The notes: generated by a model from the letters alone, not told the origin. DNA of 56,536 bases from Burkholderiaceae bacterium (GCA_004299095.1 SCQQ01000024.1:1-56536); one strand, 5' to 3'. Shown: positions 25,809 through 37,051, numbered from the stretch's first letter. Translations and numbers: made by a program.

Positions 25809-27491
25809 TCACGCCCCGGGCGTCGCACCGGCGTACAGGTCCTGATACTGCGCCCGCATCACCTTCTTGTTGGCCTTGCCCACGCTGGTGCGTGCGATGG
25901 CGTCGACGAACACCACTTTGTCCGGCAACTGCCAGTCCGCAAAGCGCTTCGAGAGGTGCGTGCGCACGTCATCCACCGACAAGACCGCGCCTTTGCGCAG
26001 CGCCACGATGGCCACCGGCCGCTCCTGCCATTTCGGGTGCGGCACGCCGATCACGGCCGCTTCCAGCACCTGCGGGATGGCCATGATGGCGTTTTCCATG
26101 TCGATGGACGAAATCCACTCGCCGCCGCTCTTGATCACGTCCTTGGTACGGTCGACGATCTTGACGTAGCCGCGCGCATCCAGCGTCGCCATGTCGCCGC
26201 TGCGCCAGTAGCCGTCGTCGGTGAAGCGGTGCGCGACGTCGGCTTGCGGCATGTCGTAATACGTGGCGGTGATCCATGGGCCACGAATGCACAGCTCGCC
26301 CGAGGTCTTGCCATCGGCTGGCACCGTCTGGTCCTCGAAGTCCAGAATCTTGACGTCAATCCCGCTCACCGGCAGGCCCTGCTTGCGCTTCAGGTCCCAG
26401 AGCTCGTCCTCGCTCAGCTCGGCGCGGGCGCTGGGCTTGTAGCGGTTGACGGTGACCAGCGGCGAGGTTTCGGTGGCGCCGTAGGCATGGATGATCTCGG
26501 CCCCGGTTTCCTCGAACAAGCCGCGCATCAGCGCCACCGGCGGTTCGGTCGCGCCGCACGGCATGCGCATCTTGTGCCAATCCGGGTGCAGCCCCTTGGC
26601 GCGGAGGGTGCCCAGCATGGGCTGGAACAGCACCGGTGCGCCGGGCATCACGGTCACGTTCTCCCGGATGACCGCCTCGGTGATCATGTCCATGTCGTCC
26701 ATGGTGTAGCGGCCGGGCAGCACGATCTTGTTCGCGCCCAGCGTGGCCGCCTGCGGCGTGCCCCAGCAACTGGCGTGGAACATGGGCGTGAGCAGCATGG
26801 TGCAATCGTCCAGCGAGTTGCCGTAGTTGCACAACGTCGCCATGGCGTGCAGGTAAATCGACCGGTGCGAGTAGTACACGCCTTTGGGCGCGCCCGTGGT
26901 GCCGGTGGTGTAGCAGGCGATGGCGGCGGAGCGTTCATCCACCTCGGGCCAGGCGATCTCCGGCGGCGCCGCGGCCAGCAAGTCGTCGTAACGGTAGAGC
27001 GGCGCCAGCGTCGTCTTCAGGGCCGAAAGCGGTTTCTTGCCGATCACGATCCAGCCCTTGATCGTCGGCACCTTGTCAGCCACCGCCTCCGCTGCCGGCA
27101 GCAGGGTTTCGTCGACCAGGACGAATTGCGCCTTGCTGTGGTTCATCACGTAAGCCAACTGATCCGGCGCCAGGCGCAAATTGAGCTGCAGCATGACCGC
27201 CGCGATGCCGGGAATCGACCAGTACAGCTCGAAGTGCTCCCGGTTGTTCCAGTCCAGGATGCCGACCGCATCGCCAGGTTGCACGCCCAGCGCCCGCAAG
27301 GCGTTGGCGCCGCGGCAGACGCGCTCGTAGCAGCGCGCGTAGTCGTAGCGCTGCCAACTGCCGTCGGGCTCGCGGTAAACGATTTCGCGCTCGCCGTGGG
27401 TGCGCGCCGCATGCCGGATCAGCGTGGTGGTGTTGAGCTGGACGTCGTCGCCCATGGTCGATGGGCAGCCGTGCACGATGGTTCGTGTCAT
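25809..27491 (-). CDS. Fatty-acid--CoA ligase (AMP-forming, medium/long chain)
   Basis: A 560-residue acyl-CoA synthetase that activates a carboxylic acid through an acyl-adenylate. The P-loop-like motif is YTTGTTGAPKGVYYSHR, the adenine-binding A5 motif is YGATETSP, WRSGDMATLD is A7, and DRTKDVIKSGGEWIS is the A8 hinge. The C-terminal catalytic lysine lies in RTSVGKANKK. GGAG precedes the ATG at 27491 by 6 bases; a TTG directly before it is not needed. It is the first gene of the minus-strand cluster, divergent from the GMC gene across 125 bases. Confidence 0.93.
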   Translation of the reverse strand: MTRTIVHGCPSTMGDDVQLNTTTLIRHAARTHGEREIVYREPDGSWQRYDYARCYERVCRGANALRALGVQPGDAVGILDWNNREHFELYWSIPGIAAVMLQLNLRLAPDQLAYVMNHSKAQFVLVDETLLPAAEAVADKVPTIKGWIVIGKKPLSALKTTLAPLYRYDDLLAAAPPEIAWPEVDERSAAIACYTTGTTGAPKGVYYSHRSIYLHAMATLCNYGNSLDDCTMLLTPMFHASCWGTPQAATLGANKIVLPGRYTMDDMDMITEAVIRENVTVMPGAPVLFQPMLGTLRAKGLHPDWHKMRMPCGATEPPVALMRGLFEETGAEIIHAYGATETSPLVTVNRYKPSARAELSEDELWDLKRKQGLPVSGIDVKILDFEDQTVPADGKTSGELCIRGPWITATYYDMPQADVAHRFTDDGYWRSGDMATLDARGYVKIVDRTKDVIKSGGEWISSIDMENAIMAIPQVLEAAVIGVPHPKWQERPVAIVALRKGAVLSVDDVRTHLSKRFADWQLPDKVVFVDAIARTSVGKANKKVMRAQYQDLYAGATPGA

Positions 27492-27616
27492 CAAGGTCTC
27501 CTGGTGGCCCGCGCCGCCGCGGACTCATGTGGATTCATTGTAGGAACGCGGATCAAAGCGCTCCGTGGTCGCAGTGGGAGAATGGAATCGACAACCAGAA
27601 CCGAGGAGCATTCCGG

Positions 27617-29233
27617 ATGAGCGCAGCGCAAACCGAACCTGCCGACATGGAGGTGGACTACATCATCGTGGGCGCAGGCTCGGCGGGGTGCCTTCTGGCC
27701 AACCGCCTGTCGGCCAGCCCCGGCACCAAGGTCTTGCTGCTGGAAGCCGGCGGACAGGACGACTGGCGCTGGTTCCACATTCCCGTGGGCTACCTGTATT
27801 GCATCGGCAACCCGCGCGCCGACTGGTGCTTCAAGACGCGGCCCGACCCCGGCATCAACAACCGGGTGCTCAACTACCCGCGCGGCCGCGTGCTGGGCGG
27901 CAGCTCGTCCATCAACGGCATGATCTACATGCGCGGCCAGGCCGCCGATTACGATGGTTGGGCCGCCGCCGGCAACGCCGGCTGGTCGTGGGCCGACGTG
28001 CTGCCGATCTTCAAGGCGGTCGAAAACCATCACGCGGGCGCGAGCGCATTCCACGGCGCCGACGGCGAGATGCGGGTGGAACGCCAGCGCCTGTCGTGGG
28101 AAATCCTGGATGCGTTCCGCGACGCCATGGCGCAGGCCGGAATTCCCAGGGTCGCCGACTTCAACCGCGGCGACAACGAAGGCTGCGACTATTTCGAAGT
28201 GAATCAGCAACGCGGCAAGCGTTGGTCGGCCGCCACGGCATTTCTGCATCCGGTCGAAAAGCGCCCCAACCTGACGGTTCTGACCGGCGCCACGGTGCAA
28301 TCGCTGGCGCTCACCGGTCCGCGCGCCCAGGGCGTGCGCTTCACACAAGGCGGCCAAAAGAAGCTGGCGCGGGCCCGGGCCGAAGTGATCCTTGCGGCCG
28401 GCGCCATCGGCTCGGTGCAACTGCTGCAGCTCTCGGGTATTGGCCCGGGCGCGCTGCTGCAGTCGCTCGGAATTCCCGTGGCGCTGAACCTGCCCGGCGT
28501 CGGCGGAAACCTGCAGGATCACTTGCAATTGCGCATGATTTACAAGGTGCATGGCGCAAAAACGCTGAACACCCTCACGCGATCGCTCTGGGGCAAAGCC
28601 GCAATGGGCCTGCAGTACGCGCTACGGAAACGCGGGCCGCTCACCATGGCGCCCTCGCAACTGGGCGCTTTTGCCCGCTCGGACGCGAAGCGCCAGCGCG
28701 CCAATCTGGAATACCACGTGCAGCCGCTGTCGCTGGAGAAATTCGGCGACGAACTGCACGCGTTTCCGGCGTTCACGGCTTCGGTTGCCAACCTGCAACC
28801 CACGAGCCGCGGCACCGTTCGCATCACTTCGCCGCGCCTGGACGATCCGCCCGCCATTCTGTGCAACTACCTGCAGACCGACGCGGATCAGCAGGTCGCC
28901 ATCGACAGCTTGCGCCTGACCCGGAAAATCGCGGCACAACAGGCCATGGCGCGCTTTGCGCCGGAGGAATACAAACCAGGCGTCAGTTGCGGCAGCGACG
29001 TCGATCTGATCAAGGCCGCCGGCGACATCGGCACCACCATCTTCCATCCGGTGGGCACCTGCAAGATGGGAACCGACGAGCTGGCCGTGGTGGACCCGGA
29101 GCTGCGCGTGCGCGGCATCGAGCGCCTGCGCGTGATCGACGCGTCCGTCATGCCCACGATCACCTCGGGCAACACCAACAACCCGACCATCATGATTGCC
29201 GAGAAAGGCGCGCGCCTGATCTTGGGACAGTGA
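27617..29233 (+). CDS. GMC-family oxidoreductase (choline/alcohol dehydrogenase-like)
   Basis: A 538-residue FAD-dependent alcohol oxidoreductase. DYIIVGAGSAGCLLANRLS binds FAD. GRVLGGSSSINGMIYMRG and GAIGSVQLLQLSGIGP are the two GMC signatures. The active-site histidine is in FHPVGTCKMG and the partner asparagine in TSGNTNNPT. AlkJ-type relatives oxidise medium-chain or terpene alcohols to aldehydes and pass electrons to the respiratory chain. GAGGAG lies 8 bases before the ATG at 27617. Being divergent from the acyl-CoA ligase gene, it likely supplies the acid precursor for that pathway via an aldehyde; the aldehyde dehydrogenase is not in the window. Confidence 0.92.
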   Translation: MSAAQTEPADMEVDYIIVGAGSAGCLLANRLSASPGTKVLLLEAGGQDDWRWFHIPVGYLYCIGNPRADWCFKTRPDPGINNRVLNYPRGRVLGGSSSINGMIYMRGQAADYDGWAAAGNAGWSWADVLPIFKAVENHHAGASAFHGADGEMRVERQRLSWEILDAFRDAMAQAGIPRVADFNRGDNEGCDYFEVNQQRGKRWSAATAFLHPVEKRPNLTVLTGATVQSLALTGPRAQGVRFTQGGQKKLARARAEVILAAGAIGSVQLLQLSGIGPGALLQSLGIPVALNLPGVGGNLQDHLQLRMIYKVHGAKTLNTLTRSLWGKAAMGLQYALRKRGPLTMAPSQLGAFARSDAKRQRANLEYHVQPLSLEKFGDELHAFPAFTASVANLQPTSRGTVRITSPRLDDPPAILCNYLQTDADQQVAIDSLRLTRKIAAQQAMARFAPEEYKPGVSCGSDVDLIKAAGDIGTTIFHPVGTCKMGTDELAVVDPELRVRGIERLRVIDASVMPTITSGNTNNPTIMIAEKGARLILGQ

Positions 29234-29236
29234 GGC

Positions 29237-29266
29237 GCGCCGCCGGCAACACGCCGCCGGCGGCGC
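29237..29266 (+). other. Strong GC hairpin after the GMC gene
   Basis: A perfect 11-bp stem (29237-29247 with 29256-29266, 8-base loop) begins three bases after the GMC stop codon. No T run follows, so it is more likely an mRNA-stabilising or Rho-region hairpin than an intrinsic terminator. Confidence 0.6.
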
Positions 29267-29389
29267 ACAGGGATACGCGACGCCCCCCAGCACAGGCTGG
29301 AAACGCATTCTGGGAACGAGGCGGCCCTCATAGAATGGCCTTCGACCGGCTGCACCGTGCAGCTTCATCCAGCAAACGAGAGGACCTCC

Positions 29390-30610
29390 ATGAAAATCCG
29401 ATCACTCTTGCCTGCCGCCATGACTGCCGCGCTGGCATTGCCGCTGGCCGCGGGTGCCGCCGACAACCCGAAATTCTCCAAGAACGAAATCGCCATCGGC
29501 GTGTTGACCGACATGTCGGGCCCCTACGCCAGCCTGACCGGGCCGGGCGACGTGGCCGCGGCACAGCTTGCCATCGACGAATTCGGCGGGAAGATCGACG
29601 GCGTGCCGATCAAGCTGATTTCGGCCGATCACCGCCAAAGCGCCGACGTGTCGTCGGCGAAGGCGCGCGAGTGGATCGACCAGGACGGGGTCGACATGAT
29701 CACCGGCCTTGGCCAATCGGCACTTGGTTTGGCGGTGCAGGCACTGGCGTCCAGCAAAAAAGTGATCACCATGAACACCGGCGCCGGCTCGACCGACCTG
29801 ACCGGCTCGCAATGCACCCGGTACGGCATCCACTACAGTTGGGACAACCACGCGGTGGCGGTGGGTACGGCGTCCGCAGTGGTCGAAGCAGGCGGCAAGA
29901 CCTGGTTCTTCATCGCCGCCGACTACACGTTTGGCAAGTCGCTGCAGGAGCAGGCGACCAAAGTCATTCAGGCGATGGGCGGAAAAGTGGCGGGCGGCGT
30001 GCGTGCGCCGCTGGGAACCAACGATTTCTCGTCGTTCCTGTTGCAAGCGCAAGGCTCCAAAGCCCAGGTGATCGGCCTGGCCAACGCGGGTGCCGACACG
30101 CTCAACACGATCAAGCAAGCCAACGAATTCGGCATCGTCAAGGGCGGCCAGAAGTTGGCGGCGCTCGTCATGTTCATCACGGACGTGCACGCGCTCGGCC
30201 TGCCGGTGGCGCAAGGGCTGCAGTTCACCACGGCGTATTACTGGGATCGCAATGACGCGAGCCGGGCGCTGGGCGAACGCTTCATGAAGGTGCGCAAGGT
30301 CATGCCCAACATGGATCAGGCCGGCACGTATTCGGCCGTGCGCACCTATCTGAAAGCGGTTCAAGCCGCCGGCACCGACAACAGCGATGCAGTGCGCGAA
30401 CAGCTCGGCAAACTGGAGATCGACGACGGGTTTTCCAAGGGCCATATCCGTCCCGATGGCCTGTTCGAGCACGACATGTATCTGGTCGAGGCGAAGAAGC
30501 CGGGCGAATCCAAATCGGAATGGGACCTGCTGAAGATCAACAAGACCATTCCGGCCAACGTGGCGTTCATGAGCCTGAAGGACGGCGGCTGCCCGCTGGT
30601 GAACAAGTAG
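29390..30610 (+). CDS. ABC transporter substrate-binding protein (LivK/branched-chain amino acid type)
   Basis: A 406-residue periplasmic binding protein. The signal peptide runs MKIRSLLPAAMTAALALPLA with a likely cut after AAGA. The mature part begins with the type I periplasmic-binding fold: EIAIGVLTDMSGPYASLTGPG, GKIDGVPIKLISADHR and later ALVMFITDVHALGL. Relatives in betaproteobacteria are attached to catabolic gene clusters and bind organic acids rather than amino acids. No livHMGF permease genes lie nearby, so it is an orphan here. AGAGG lies 6 bases before the ATG at 29390. A terminator follows at 30627. Confidence 0.9.
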   Translation: MKIRSLLPAAMTAALALPLAAGAADNPKFSKNEIAIGVLTDMSGPYASLTGPGDVAAAQLAIDEFGGKIDGVPIKLISADHRQSADVSSAKAREWIDQDGVDMITGLGQSALGLAVQALASSKKVITMNTGAGSTDLTGSQCTRYGIHYSWDNHAVAVGTASAVVEAGGKTWFFIAADYTFGKSLQEQATKVIQAMGGKVAGGVRAPLGTNDFSSFLLQAQGSKAQVIGLANAGADTLNTIKQANEFGIVKGGQKLAALVMFITDVHALGLPVAQGLQFTTAYYWDRNDASRALGERFMKVRKVMPNMDQAGTYSAVRTYLKAVQAAGTDNSDAVREQLGKLEIDDGFSKGHIRPDGLFEHDMYLVEAKKPGESKSEWDLLKINKTIPANVAFMSLKDGGCPLVNK

Positions 30611-30626
30611 CCCGCATCGGCGGCTG

Positions 30627-30653
30627 ACGGGACCGCCGCGCGCGGCCCGTTTT
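30627..30653 (+). terminator. Rho-independent terminator of the binding-protein gene
   Basis: ACGGG-A-CCGC, a CGCGC loop, then GCGG-CCCGT form a 9-bp stem with one bulged A, followed directly by TTTT. It lies 17 bases after the plus-strand stop and separates this unit from the convergent nuo-operon tail. Confidence 0.75.
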
Positions 30654-30660
30654 CTCCACG

Positions 30661-31131
30661 CTATTGCAGCGTGTTCTTCAGGTTGTCGGGAATGGGCAGC
30701 GGCGTGACCGCGATGCCCTCTTCGATCAGTTCTTCGGTCTCGGAGCGCGTGGCCTGACCGCGGATCCCGCGCTCTTCCGCCTCGCCGTAATGAATGCGGC
30801 GGGCTTCTTCGGCAAAGCGCGGACCGACATCTTCGGTGTGCGCCAGCACCTGGCGCACCATGTCCATCCAGGCGGCCTGCAGTTGCTTGGGCGGCAGCGC
30901 GGCCACGGCTTCGCTCGGGACGTGTTCCGCGCGCTTTTCGGTCTTCGCTGGCGCGCGCGCACCGCCACGGAGGTTGAGGCGCGGGGCACTCAACTTCTTG
31001 GTCATGTCGGTGTTGCCGCATACGGGGCAGATCACCAGCTTGCGCGCGAGCTGGCTCCGGTAGTCGTCTTCAGACGCAAACCAGCCTTCAAATTCGTGCC
31101 CCTGGGCGCACTGCAGATCGAGGACTTTCAT
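30661..31131 (-). CDS. DUF1178 family protein
   Basis: A 156-residue protein beginning MKVLDLQCAQGHEFEGWFAS with a small zinc-ribbon-like pair of Cys motifs (C8 and CPVCG) and ending LPIPDNLKNTLQ. This is the pattern of DUF1178, a widespread proteobacterial family of unknown function. The ATG overlaps the NUDIX stop (ATGA), so it is the last gene of the nuo operon transcript. The frame is open upstream, but the family start is clear. Confidence 0.9.
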   Translation of the reverse strand: MKVLDLQCAQGHEFEGWFASEDDYRSQLARKLVICPVCGNTDMTKKLSAPRLNLRGGARAPAKTEKRAEHVPSEAVAALPPKQLQAAWMDMVRQVLAHTEDVGPRFAEEARRIHYGEAEERGIRGQATRSETEELIEEGIAVTPLPIPDNLKNTLQ

Positions 31132-31733
31132 GCTGTTACCCACCCGTGCGGTCCGGCGGGCACGCGATTCCACGTCACTTTCCACGCCCCGCTCAGCACA
31201 TTTTGCAGCCAAAGCGCACCCACGAGTGTCTTGGAATCGATCACGCGGCCACTTTGACACCACGTCAACAATTCGTCAGGCGACGCCTCAAAAATCTCCA
31301 GGAACTCGCCCGCGTCCAGCTTGCGCTTGCCAGCGCGCAGCATCCGCGCGAACCAGACGTCGATGGTTTCGTTCGAATAGCCCACGGCCGGTTGCAGCTT
31401 CCCTGCAAATGCCCATTCGGTGGCGCAAAAACCGGTTTCCTCGCGCAGTTCACGCTGTGCAGTAGCGAGTGAGTCCTCGCCCGGATCACGTTTTCCGGCA
31501 GGAAGTTCGATCAGCGTTTCCCCCACCGGATAACGGAACTGGCGCTCCAGAATCACCGCTTGCGTGCCATCCGCCCGGTCCACGAGCGGAATGATCATGA
31601 CGGCTCCGGGGTGCATGATGTACTCCCGGTGCCCGACCGTGCCGTCAGGGAGTTCGACATCATCCCGGAACGCATGCAGCAGCCGCCCCTTGAACAGCTC
31701 GACGTGCGCGACGCAACGCTCCGTCAGATCCAC
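31128..31733 (-). CDS. NUDIX hydrolase, ADP-ribose pyrophosphatase type
   Basis: A 201-residue Nudix enzyme. GKRDPGEDSL followed by RELREETG gives the full Gx5Ex7REUxEExG box. The upstream GAVMIIPLV and RQFRYPVGETLIELPAG are typical of ADP-ribose pyrophosphatases (NudF), which cleave ADP-ribose to AMP and ribose phosphate. It lies 3 bases after DUF2818 and overlaps DUF1178 by 4 bases. Its place behind the NADH dehydrogenase genes would fit removal of NAD breakdown products, but this is inference. Confidence 0.92.
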   Translation of the reverse strand: MDLTERCVAHVELFKGRLLHAFRDDVELPDGTVGHREYIMHPGAVMIIPLVDRADGTQAVILERQFRYPVGETLIELPAGKRDPGEDSLATAQRELREETGFCATEWAFAGKLQPAVGYSNETIDVWFARMLRAGKRKLDAGEFLEIFEASPDELLTWCQSGRVIDSKTLVGALWLQNVLSGAWKVTWNRVPAGPHGWVTA

Positions 31734-31736
31734 GAT

Positions 31737-32042
31737 TCAGACTCCATGCCGCGCCAAGTAACGGTAAACGAATCCCGGAAACGCCAACGTGACGAACAGC
31801 GCCGCGGTGATCACATAGAACTGCCAGCCTTGCGGGTGGACCTGGCCGGCTGACGCTTCCATGCCCCTGCCAACGAGTCCCACCACCACATACCAGAACG
31901 CCAGCTCACCCAACCGGGCAGCGAAGTTCTTCTTGTGGCGCTTGAGCGGCACGACGGCCAGCAGGCGCTGGTTGAGGAACGGCAAATTGGCGGCCACCAG
32001 CGCCAGGATGACCAGCAGCCAGACACTGAAGCCTTGCGCCAT
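31737..32042 (-). CDS. DUF2818 membrane protein
   Basis: A 101-residue protein with three hydrophobic segments (VWLLVILALVAANLPFL, LAFWYVVVGLVGRG and FYVITAALFVTLAFPGFVY). It matches DUF2818, a family found almost only directly after nuoN in betaproteobacteria. Function is unknown; an assembly or accessory role for complex I is plausible from context. Its ATG shares one base with the nuoN stop (TGATG). Confidence 0.88.
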   Translation of the reverse strand: MAQGFSVWLLVILALVAANLPFLNQRLLAVVPLKRHKKNFAARLGELAFWYVVVGLVGRGMEASAGQVHPQGWQFYVITAALFVTLAFPGFVYRYLARHGV

Positions 32043-33529
32043 CAGGTTGCCAGCATCTGGACCGCGGCCTTGGCGCACAGCTCCAACAGGCCGCCGGGCA
32101 CCAGGCCCAGCACGAGCAGCAGCGCGGCGTTGATCGACATCACGCCCTTCATGTCCAGCGGTGCGGCGAACGTGAAGTCGCCCTTGGGTTCATCGAAATA
32201 CATGACCTTGATCACGCGGATGTAATAGAACGCGCCGATGAGAGACATGATCACCGCGAAGACCGCAAGCCCAATATAGACCGGCAGCTTGGTGCTGATG
32301 AGCGCTTGCAGGATCGCCATCTTGGCCTGGAAGCCGACGAACGGTGGGAAGCCGGTGAGCGACAGCATGCAAATCGCCATGATGCCGGCGTACAGCGGGC
32401 TCTTTTTGTTGAGGCCGGCAAAGTCGGAAATCTTGTCGCTTTCAAACCCCTCGCGCGACAGCAGCATGATGATGCCGAAGCTCACCAGCGTCGCCAGCAC
32501 GTAGGCCAGCACATAGAACATGGCCGAGCTGTAGGCGTTGGCGGCCAGCGCCGTATCGCCGTTGACCACGCCCGACATCAGCCCGAGCAGCACGAAACCC
32601 ATGTGCGAAATGGCCGAATACGCCAGCATGCGCTTCAGGTTGGTTTGCGCGATGGCGACGATGTTGCCAATCAGCAGCGACGCCACCGCCATCACGCCCA
32701 GCATCGGCTGCCAATCCATGGCCAGCGGCAGCAAGCCGTCGACCAGCAGGCGAATGGCCAAGGCAAACGCGCCAATTTCGGGCGCGGCCCCCAGCAGCAG
32801 CGTGACCGCCGTCGGCGCGCCCTCGTACACGTCGGGCACCCACATGTGGAACGGCACCGAACTGAGTTTGAAAGCGATGCCCGCCACCGCGAACACGATG
32901 CCGAAAACCAGCACACGCTGGTTCAGATGGCCGTTCTGCACCGCCTCGAACACTTTGCTGATATCGAGCGTCCCGGTCGCGCCATACAGCATCGACAAGC
33001 CATACAGCAAGAAGCCGGACGCCATCGCACCCAGGATGAAATACTTCATCGCCGCTTCGGCCGCGCCCGAGTTGGTGCGCCACAACGCGACCAGCGCATA
33101 GCTCGCCAGCGACAGGCATTCCAGGCCGAGGTAGAGACCCAGGAAATTGTTGGCCGAAATGATGACGAAGATGCCGAAGAGCGACAGCAGCCCCAGGCCA
33201 TACCACTCGCCGCCGCGCACCATGTCGCGCGCGGCGACGTAGGGGCGCGCGTAAACGAACGTCACGGCCAGGGCGATCGACGCGAAGCACTTGAGCCAGT
33301 TGGCCATGACGTCGCTCACCACCAGCCCGCCAAAGCCATAAACCGTCTTGCCGGTGGACGCGTAGTTGGCCGTAACGATCGCGAGCACGATCAGCGTCAG
33401 GATCGACAGCACGTAGGCCACCGGCTTGCCGGGGCGCCGATCGAACAGATCCAGCAGCGTGATCGCGCATGCCATCACCAGCAAAATGATTTCCGGATAA
33501 ACGGCAACCAAACTGAGCCGATCAATCAT
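32042..33529 (-). CDS. nuoN: NADH-quinone oxidoreductase subunit N
   Basis: A 495-residue antiporter-like, 14-helix membrane subunit of complex I that forms one of the proton channels of the membrane arm. FKLSSVPFHMWVPDVYEGAP carries the conserved channel lysine/histidine region, and LKRMLAYSAISHMGFVLLG the second conserved segment. Length is normal. It starts 16 bases after nuoM on the same transcript and is followed by DUF2818 with a one-base overlap. Confidence 0.97.
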   Translation of the reverse strand: MIDRLSLVAVYPEIILLVMACAITLLDLFDRRPGKPVAYVLSILTLIVLAIVTANYASTGKTVYGFGGLVVSDVMANWLKCFASIALAVTFVYARPYVAARDMVRGGEWYGLGLLSLFGIFVIISANNFLGLYLGLECLSLASYALVALWRTNSGAAEAAMKYFILGAMASGFLLYGLSMLYGATGTLDISKVFEAVQNGHLNQRVLVFGIVFAVAGIAFKLSSVPFHMWVPDVYEGAPTAVTLLLGAAPEIGAFALAIRLLVDGLLPLAMDWQPMLGVMAVASLLIGNIVAIAQTNLKRMLAYSAISHMGFVLLGLMSGVVNGDTALAANAYSSAMFYVLAYVLATLVSFGIIMLLSREGFESDKISDFAGLNKKSPLYAGIMAICMLSLTGFPPFVGFQAKMAILQALISTKLPVYIGLAVFAVIMSLIGAFYYIRVIKVMYFDEPKGDFTFAAPLDMKGVMSINAALLLVLGLVPGGLLELCAKAAVQMLAT

Positions 33530-33545
33530 TCACATCATCCTCAAT

Positions 33546-35018
33546 TCACAGCTTGGAGAGCGCCACTTGCTGCACCAGGTGCGCCACCGACGTGTCCATC
33601 AGGTTGGTGAAAAACGCAGGGTACAAGCCCAGCCACAGGACCGTGATGGCCATGAGCGCCATGATGAAGCACTCGCGTGCGTTGATTTCCTTCATGGCGC
33701 GCACCTTGCCGTTGGCCACGGCGCCGTAATACACACGCTTGAACATCCAGAGCGAATAGCCGGCGCCGGAAATCAGGCCGGTGGCGATCAGCAGGCCGAT
33801 CCAGAAATTGACCTTGACCGTGCCCAGGATGACCATCCATTCGCCGACGAACCCGGAGGTTCCCGGCAAGCCGCAATTGGCCATGAAAAAGAGCAGCGCA
33901 AACGCGCCGAACCGCGGCATGGAATTGATGACGCCACCAAAGGCCGAAATCTCGTGCGTGTGCAGCCGGTCGTAGAGCACGCCGATGCACAGGAACATGG
34001 CGCCCGAGACGAAGCCGTGCGACAGCATTTGCACCACGCCGCCTTCGATGCTCATGCCGGTGAAGCTGAAGAACCCGGCCGTGGTGTAGCCCATGTGGGC
34101 AATGGACGAATACGCCACCAGCTTCTTCATGTCGGGCTGCACCAGCGCCACCAAGCCGATGTAAATGATCGCCATGAGCGACAGGAAGATCATGAGCCAG
34201 GCCCACTCGTGCGACGCGTCCGGCAGGATCGGCAGCGAAAAGCGCAGGAAGCCGTAGCACCCGAGCTTCAGCATGATGGCGGCCAGGATGACCGAGCCCC
34301 CCGTGGGCGCTTCCACGTGCGCATCGGGCAGCCAGGTGTGAATGGGCCACATCGGCACCTTCACGGCAAACGCCGCGAACAGCCCGAAGAACAGCCACGT
34401 TTGCGCGGTCGCGGAGAGCGGCAGCGCTTGCCAGTCGAGCACGTTGAAACTGCCGCCGGATCGTGCATACAGATAGATGAACGACACCAGCATCATCAAC
34501 GAGCCGAGGAAGGTGTACAGGAAGAACTTGATGGCTGCGTAAATCCGGTTCTTGCCGCCCCAGACGCCGATGATCAAATACATCGGCACCAGCGTGGACT
34601 CGAACGCCATGTAGAACAAGATGCCGTCGAGCGCGGTGAATACGCCGATCATCATGCCCGACAGAATCAGGAAAGCCGCGTTGTACTGATTGACGCGCTT
34701 TTGAATGATTTCCCAGCCGGCGGCAATGACGATGAACGTCATGAACGCGGTCAGCAGCACGAACCAGACCGAAATGCCGTCGACGCCCAAGTGGTAATTG
34801 ATGTTGAAGCGCGGAATCCACGGCACGTTCTCGACGAACTGCATGCCGGAGGTGTGCGGGTTGAAGCCGACGTACAGCGGAATCGTGACGGCGAAGCTGA
34901 TGATCGAGCCGATCAGCGCAAACCAGCGCCCGAACCGCACCTGATCAGCGCGATTGAAAAACAGCAAAATGACGCCAAAAACAATCGGCGTCCAAATGGC
35001 AAGGCTCAACCACCCCAT
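33546..35018 (-). CDS. nuoM: NADH-quinone oxidoreductase subunit M
   Basis: A 490-residue proton-pumping membrane subunit of complex I. FAVKVPMWPIHTWLPDAHVEAP contains the channel lysine and the family's signature TWLPDAH, and VAYSSIAHMGYTTAG the second conserved part. NYHLGVDGISVWFVLLTAF near residue 80 matches NuoM. It lies between nuoL (21 bases) and nuoN (16 bases). Confidence 0.97.
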   Translation of the reverse strand: MGWLSLAIWTPIVFGVILLFFNRADQVRFGRWFALIGSIISFAVTIPLYVGFNPHTSGMQFVENVPWIPRFNINYHLGVDGISVWFVLLTAFMTFIVIAAGWEIIQKRVNQYNAAFLILSGMMIGVFTALDGILFYMAFESTLVPMYLIIGVWGGKNRIYAAIKFFLYTFLGSLMMLVSFIYLYARSGGSFNVLDWQALPLSATAQTWLFFGLFAAFAVKVPMWPIHTWLPDAHVEAPTGGSVILAAIMLKLGCYGFLRFSLPILPDASHEWAWLMIFLSLMAIIYIGLVALVQPDMKKLVAYSSIAHMGYTTAGFFSFTGMSIEGGVVQMLSHGFVSGAMFLCIGVLYDRLHTHEISAFGGVINSMPRFGAFALLFFMANCGLPGTSGFVGEWMVILGTVKVNFWIGLLIATGLISGAGYSLWMFKRVYYGAVANGKVRAMKEINARECFIMALMAITVLWLGLYPAFFTNLMDTSVAHLVQQVALSKL

Positions 35019-35039
35019 CTTGTTGTCCTAAATAGCGAA

Positions 35040-37046
<2,007 letters not shown>

Positions 37047-37051
37047 GGCAA

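Noticed and set aside
27565-30255. Open plus-strand frame of 896 codons
   Set aside because: It overlaps the GMC and binding-protein genes in another frame and is Arg/Gly/Ala-rich without motifs.
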